This document shows positions 58,757 through 64,000 of a stretch of 64,000 nucleotides of DNA, in pieces (position 1 is the stretch's first letter; every line of letters begins with the position of its first letter). The stretch is from the NCBI GenBank assembly GCA_949128115.1, contig OX421966.1:48977416-49041415 (forward strand), written 5' to 3'. Position numbers and translations under genes: made by a program. The notes below the pieces were generated by a model. That model was given only the letters and a program-made list of their open reading frames with translations, was not told where the DNA came from and made no database searches. This DNA is from Anaspis maculata (Eukaryota; Arthropoda; Insecta; Coleoptera; Scraptiidae).

Positions 58757-59971
58757 CTGAAATAAGATGAGTTGAGATAATTTTGTTAGAATTCATACTT
58801 ACAAACTCATGTAAGTACTACCTACTTATTAAATCACATATTCCTATAAATACTTCTACAAGCGCGAGTATACCTAAAAGAGGACGGGAAGGGTCGAGAC
58901 ACTTTTCTGCAGCTCGACCCAAAATGGCAATTTCAATTATTATGGTTCGTCTGTCCGGTCCATGGTTGCATTTCTTCCTCGGCGAAAAGCTGTAGCGATC
59001 AATGTTTTTTTTTTTATTATTATTCAACTAATGCATTTTTTCTAGTTTCTCTTCCAAGTGATCCAATTCTAATGAAACTTGAAACCTACTTGCACTTCGC
59101 TCAAGTACACAAGTATTTGAATAATTCCAACGTAGTTTTCACTTGATGGGATCTCAGACCCGCCATATTTATTTCTGAGTGAGCATGAAATAGTATTTTA
59201 TGTTACTAGCGCCAAAAAACCGGGCATAGCATAACGAACGTGAATGCAGCTCGAGGCTTTAGGCCGAGTGCTGCATGTAAGAGAGTTATGCTATGCCGTT
59301 TTCAGCGCGAGTAGCATACATCGTTTTTCATGCTGCTTTTAATAAAATTACAAATAAATATACGTTGTTTCAGAAATATTGCTATCCCAGTAGGTCATGA
59401 AAATCTAAATGCAGCTTTAGATTTAGTTACAAAAAACGTCAAATCAAAAGTGTAAATCTCATGGAAACTTCATTATTTATTTTCAGGTTATAAGTCAGAT
59501 CTTTCAGTCAGAAAGTATTTCTTCAGTTTTTTATCGAGTATCACGTGCGGCACCCCATTCAAGGTGCACTTGAAGAAAGATACATGCAGTTTTGATGTCG
59601 AACCGTCTCTGTTTCCGATCTCGGGACTAAAAAAAATAGGCAACTGGGGAGTCAGCAGATTTCGTTCTTGCCACAGTCTCAATCAACATTGTGCACATAT
59701 CACACAGGTAGATAGTAAAGCAGTAAAGCAAACTCCATGGCCTTGAGAGGGATCAGATATCAAGGAAGATCTGCTTCTAAAGCCGAGTTACGCTGTTCTA
59801 CTTCAACTGAGCCTTTTAGTGAAGACAGAAGCACGAAATCTGGTAGGATATGGCACAACAGACTGTGCTGTACCTACTCTTTTGATTGAGAACGGGCGCC
59901 TGGCTGATTTTTTTCTCGACTGGGCTCAGGGATCCACGGCCACTTTTTGGTTGTGAGTAGTGACAAACCTT
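58757..59971. other. Intron or upstream region, nothing recognised
   Basis: No coding exon that would fit before 58756. A weak hairpin (59215-59330) surrounds CATAGCATAAC and its inverse. Confidence 0.45.
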
Positions 59972-60215
59972 GGGCCGTATTCATACCTCGCTTTTAAGCT
60001 AAAAGCGCTTTTAGTGCGATGCGCATTTAGGGGCATATCTCATATTTTAGTGTTCAAAAATACAAATTAACTCGCAAATTAATTGCAATTGAGTACATAC
60101 AATCGCTCCCAATCGCAATAATGTATTTTTGAATACTGAAATATGAGAAATGCCCCTAAATGCGCATCGCACTAAAAGCGCTTTTAGCTTAAAAGCGAGG
60201 TATGAATACGGCCCC
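59972..60215. mobile_element. Palindromic MITE, copy 2
   Basis: GGGCCGTATTCATACCTCGC, then TTTTAAGCTAAAAGCGC, is mirrored at the right end (GCGAGGTATGAATACGGCCC). Related to 46382-46590. Confidence 0.87.
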
Positions 60216-62630
60216 AAGTCTTCTTTTTGCCAGTATCCGTTTGACCGTGCAGTACGTTACTAAAGATCAAAGCAACGCGCTGAATGCTGGCAGCTGCATT
60301 GTTGGAATCTCTGAAGAATTCTTCGTAACAGCGTCAAAGTGTTTCATGTTCTCTCGCAGATAAACGAACTGGATCCCCACACATGGCGTGAAAATTATCA
60401 GGTAATCAAAACCAATGAAGGAACAACACAACAGTAACAGTAGGTATAACGTAACAGGAACAACAGTAACTGTATAAGTAACACGTACAGATTCTTAAAA
60501 CTTGCGTCGATAGGTGCTTATTACGATTTTCTTCCCAAAAGCTATCTAGGTGGACAGAAACATGACAGTTTGGACGACAGTAAAAAAACTTCGCGGTTGA
60601 TTTTGATTGACATGTCACACTGACTTGGGACTAAAACAATAAACGTTTTGGAACTAGACAAAGCTAAAGCGACTTTTACCATATACTTCCAATGCCTACT
60701 GAGATAGCAATCAATCTGAAACAACGTATAAGATCATATCGCAATAATCATTGAAATAAATTTCAAGTTGGTACATGTGGTTGGTACTTCTGTCATTTAT
60801 CACCAAGGCACGAGGCATATACCTACTAGATGTAGATTTTTGTGTGTCAAATGTCGATTTGGAAAATTGCGTTCCATGTTTGAATTTTCTTGCTTAAAAC
60901 CGCCCTCCCCCTCCCCAATTAGAAGGGCCATCCCCCAAAAATCCCGAAATCACTGAGCTCTAGTGTCTTGTGTGACGACGAAACACAGAAAATGGCATGA
61001 ATTATCCACTTTTAAACCTTGGCGCCACAAAACGTCAGAAATCATTCTGCAATTGTGCCAACAGCTATTAGAAAAATGACCCTAGAATATCAATTTTAAA
61101 AATAAATATTTATGATTTTAACTGATTCAAACCGACAATTTCAAGATATAACATTGGAAACGTGGTCTCTTTTGAATTCTGCATGATTTTGCATGGTTAG
61201 TTTATTTTTCACGTGTACCTTTTACTTTGCCGCTCTAGATCTTTTTCTGACTATTACAGTGCAGGACTGCAGGACACCTAGCGTCTATTGTCATTTTCGG
61301 TTATGGCAGCACGAAAAAGCCGAAGTTTTCTAACTCTTGAGGTTGTCCTTTCAAAATATAGTTTTTCTTTTTCTTAGACCTTAGAGTTCTATTACTATCA
61401 ATTCTTCGATAAAAAAAAATGGAAGAAAGCGGGTATTTGAAATCGGGTTATCTAGTGGAATAATATTTTTGTTTTACGCTCTATTTTTGGTGGCTGGGAA
61501 TTCAAAAAAAAAATCTGCGGCATATACCTACAGGGTGAAAGAGAAATAACAAGTTAAACCGAAAAAGCTAAAAACCTGCAAGTCACCAGAAATAATCCTG
61601 AGTTAATGCTCATCTGCTCATGATGATGTCCTGCTCACCGGAATATGAACGTTTAACCATTTTAACCACAAAGCCATTTTGAGTTTTGATGAAAAGTACT
61701 TGTTTATTTAGGTAATTATTTTTGTTACTTGAATAAAAAAATAGGTATAGAGGTGATGAGAGATAAAATCTGTGGACTAGTTATTCTGGTATTTCTATTC
61801 ATTTTCCACCATCGGCATCGGTTAGCTTAGCGAACTTGGATCAGTTCAGTATTCATAGGTCGCTGTTAGCTCAGTTATTAGTGATTTGACTAATGAGGGA
61901 GGTATAAGCTTGAAATCACCATCAATTATTATGTCATGACCAACTAATATATTAGTGTGCCTACAATAATAATTTGTAACATTGTCGAGTCCACATTTCA
62001 CTTATTCATATGCGTACGTGATCAATTTAAGAACCGCATATAAGGCAGTGATAACATTTTATTGGTCCATGGTAAGTCATCAACCGACCAAAAATGGTAC
62101 ATCGACGATGATGATTCCCATCAGATCGGCGCAGATGGTCAAAAAAAAACACAATTTACTTATACAGTTGAAAAATTATTGTTATTGGATCTTGTTGCAA
62201 TATTTTATTGTTATGTGTTGCTCTTGTTCGATATTATTGTTTCAGTTCTGTTGCTGTGGAGTCTTGTTATGCCATTGCTTGATGCAAATTATTTTAGATG
62301 TATGCTAGTCTCTTGTGGGCCGATCGCTTATAGTACGTCGCCCTCGATAATAAAGAATATAAAAATAACAAAAGAACGGGTCTGATCCCCGAGACTTTTT
62401 TTTTTGGCTCACAGCAAAGTTTCTCTAACACCAAATTAGCTGAAAGTGTGATGAAATATTTTCTTGGGACGACAAAATTCCACAGAGAACCCTCTAGAAA
62501 ACCTTCGCTTCTGACAGTAGTCTCTATCAATGGCAAAGCTACCATCTCAAATATCACAAAGTGGTTAAAGAAAACGAAGATCATCATTAATAATATTTAT
62601 TCTTTGGGTTATTCGTTCTTGCAATTTGTT
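60216..62630. other. Non-coding stretch, possible tRNA-like motif at 61858-61925
   Basis: No gene supported. Near 61866, TTAGCTCAGTTATTAG looks like a polymerase III A box. AGCTTGAAATCACC 40 bases later is a weak B box, so a decayed SINE or tRNA pseudogene is possible. Confidence 0.35.
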
Positions 62631-63844
62631 TACACAATGTGTCCCGAAATTAGACCGCAACATTTGACCAGCTTATTCTACGTTAAAAAAATAGGAAGAA
62701 AAGTTTCAATAGACACGGATCGAATAATGCCCCCTAAGGGAGCTAGAGCCCCTTGAAGGGGGAAACCTGATGATGGTTTTTTACAAATTTCTCCAAAACT
62801 TGCCAAGGTAAAATGACGAAATTTGGTTTGATCACTTCATGTTTAAGCCTGAAGTAATGATGTGAAGAAGACTTCCACATTTCATCAGGGACGTCCAACA
62901 AAGGGGGAAGAGGGAATGAATTTAGTTCCATTTTTATGTTTATGACTTTTCCTGAATTTTGATAAGAAAATCTGGAAAATCAAAGCTTATTCTTATGGAA
63001 AAGAGATTCTCTTGTACTATTTCGATTCGACGCACCGTTTTCTTCAAAGAGAATTTTACCTGAAATTCTCCTGAAAATTTTACAAATCCCGAGTACAGAA
63101 ATCAGAGCAATAACACCAACTGTGTTTTCTTGGACAAGAACAAAAAGAACCGTTTCAATGAAAATGGGTTGGGAATGCTCCCTGGGAGACCAAGAGCCCC
63201 TAGAGCGCGATTGATTTTATCTCGGCAAGTTACCCTCCCAAGGAGCTCTGGGTTCCCTAAGAAGCATTTTCAACCCACTTTTATTGAAACATTTCTCCCT
63301 GTTTTTGATCCAAGAAAACACAGTTAGTGTTATTGCTGTGATTTTTGTAATCGGGATTAGGAAATTTGAGGAGAATTTCAGGTGAAATTTTCTTTGAAGT
63401 GCGACTTAACTCGAAAACGGTGCGTCTAATCGAAATAGTACAAGGGGATCTTATTTCCATGAAAAACTTTATTTTCCAGATTTGCCAATCAAAATCCAGA
63501 TAAAGCCATGAACAAAAAAAAATGGAGCTAAATTCATCCCCCGTTCCCCCTTTGTTGGACGTCCCTGATGATGAAATGTGGAAATCTTTCTCACAGCATT
63601 ACCTCAGGCTTATAGATGTAGTGGTCAAATCAAATGCCGTCACTTTATCTTGGCAAGTTTTGCAGAAAATTTGCAAAAAAAAAACATAATCAGGTTTCTC
63701 CCTTTAAGGGGCTCTAGCTCCCTCAGGGGGCATTATTCGACCCATGTTTATGGGAACTTTTCTTCCTATTTTTTGACGTAGAATAAGCTGGTCAAATATT
63801 GCGGTCATTGCGGTCATGATTACATCATCATGGGACACTATGTA
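62631..63844. mobile_element. Long foldback near the right edge
   Basis: Ends TACACAATGTGTCCC and GGGACACTATGTA are inverted. The arms pair through GACCGCAACATTTGACCAGC, CCCCCTAAGGGAGCTAGAGC and AGGGACGTCCAACAAAGGGG with their complements. The centre is near 63215. Confidence 0.8.
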
Positions 63845-64000
63845 TTTTGAACTCTTTTTTTATACACAGCATTTTTCAGTGTAGGTACTGTGGTATTCCC
63901 CCTTTGTTTTGTTTGTACGTTGGTACCTGAAGTAGGTACGGTCGTTGACGTTCGTACCGTTTGCCGATGGGAGAGAGAGATGGCGCTTGGCGCGCGAGCG

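Noticed and set aside
1..64000. CRISPR array, rRNA or complete tRNA genes
   Set aside because: No regular spacer array, no rRNA core sequence and no cloverleaf-forming tRNA were seen; the genome is an animal one.

Overview
The window is AT-rich nuclear DNA from an animal, most likely an insect. Introns with GT-AG ends, two SLC17-type transporter genes, a DEF6/SWAP70-like gene, an insect errantivirus and dense, diverse transposon remains all point that way. The many short TAGGTACCTACC-like runs resemble hemipteran (Sternorrhyncha) genomes, but that placement is an impression and was not tested.

Three host genes are visible, all on the minus strand. SLC17 gene A (13277-14869) has four exons. 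SLC17 gene B has five exons at 16095-19803, plus a proposed first coding exon at 44852-44939 across an intron of about 25 kb. Matching splice phase and intron position make A and B tandem paralogues. The third gene (53952-58756) encodes a DEF6/SWAP70-like PH and coiled-coil protein whose N-terminal exon lies beyond the window.

The rest is mostly mobile DNA. From left to right: an R1-like non-LTR retrotransposon cut by the left edge (1-2270); a long foldback with a nested hAT MITE (2958-4390); a 5'-truncated reverse transcriptase element with a restriction-like endonuclease end (6369-9058); nested foldbacks (10050-12349); a Copia relic inside gene B (16790-17575); a Crypton-like tyrosine recombinase relic (22911-23620); a hAT MITE (24284-25110); a complete errantivirus (25453-35392); a Gypsy relic (36300-37400); and many foldbacks and MITEs up to the right edge.

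The most notable object is the errantivirus, which sits in intron 1 of gene B in the opposite orientation. Its 191-bp LTRs are identical, with a 4-bp target duplication and a tRNA-Ser-type primer site. It has gag, a UUUUUUA frameshift site, protease, RT/RNase H, integrase and an env reached by splicing from a leader exon. Between RNase H and integrase it carries a macrodomain of the OARD1/TARG1 type, with both residues known to be catalytic in that family retained, followed by a short acidic proline repeat. Two breaks damage this copy: an in-frame stop between protease and RT, and a 2-kb foldback inserted at TTAA in the integrase tail. All calls come from reading the sequence; no database search was run.
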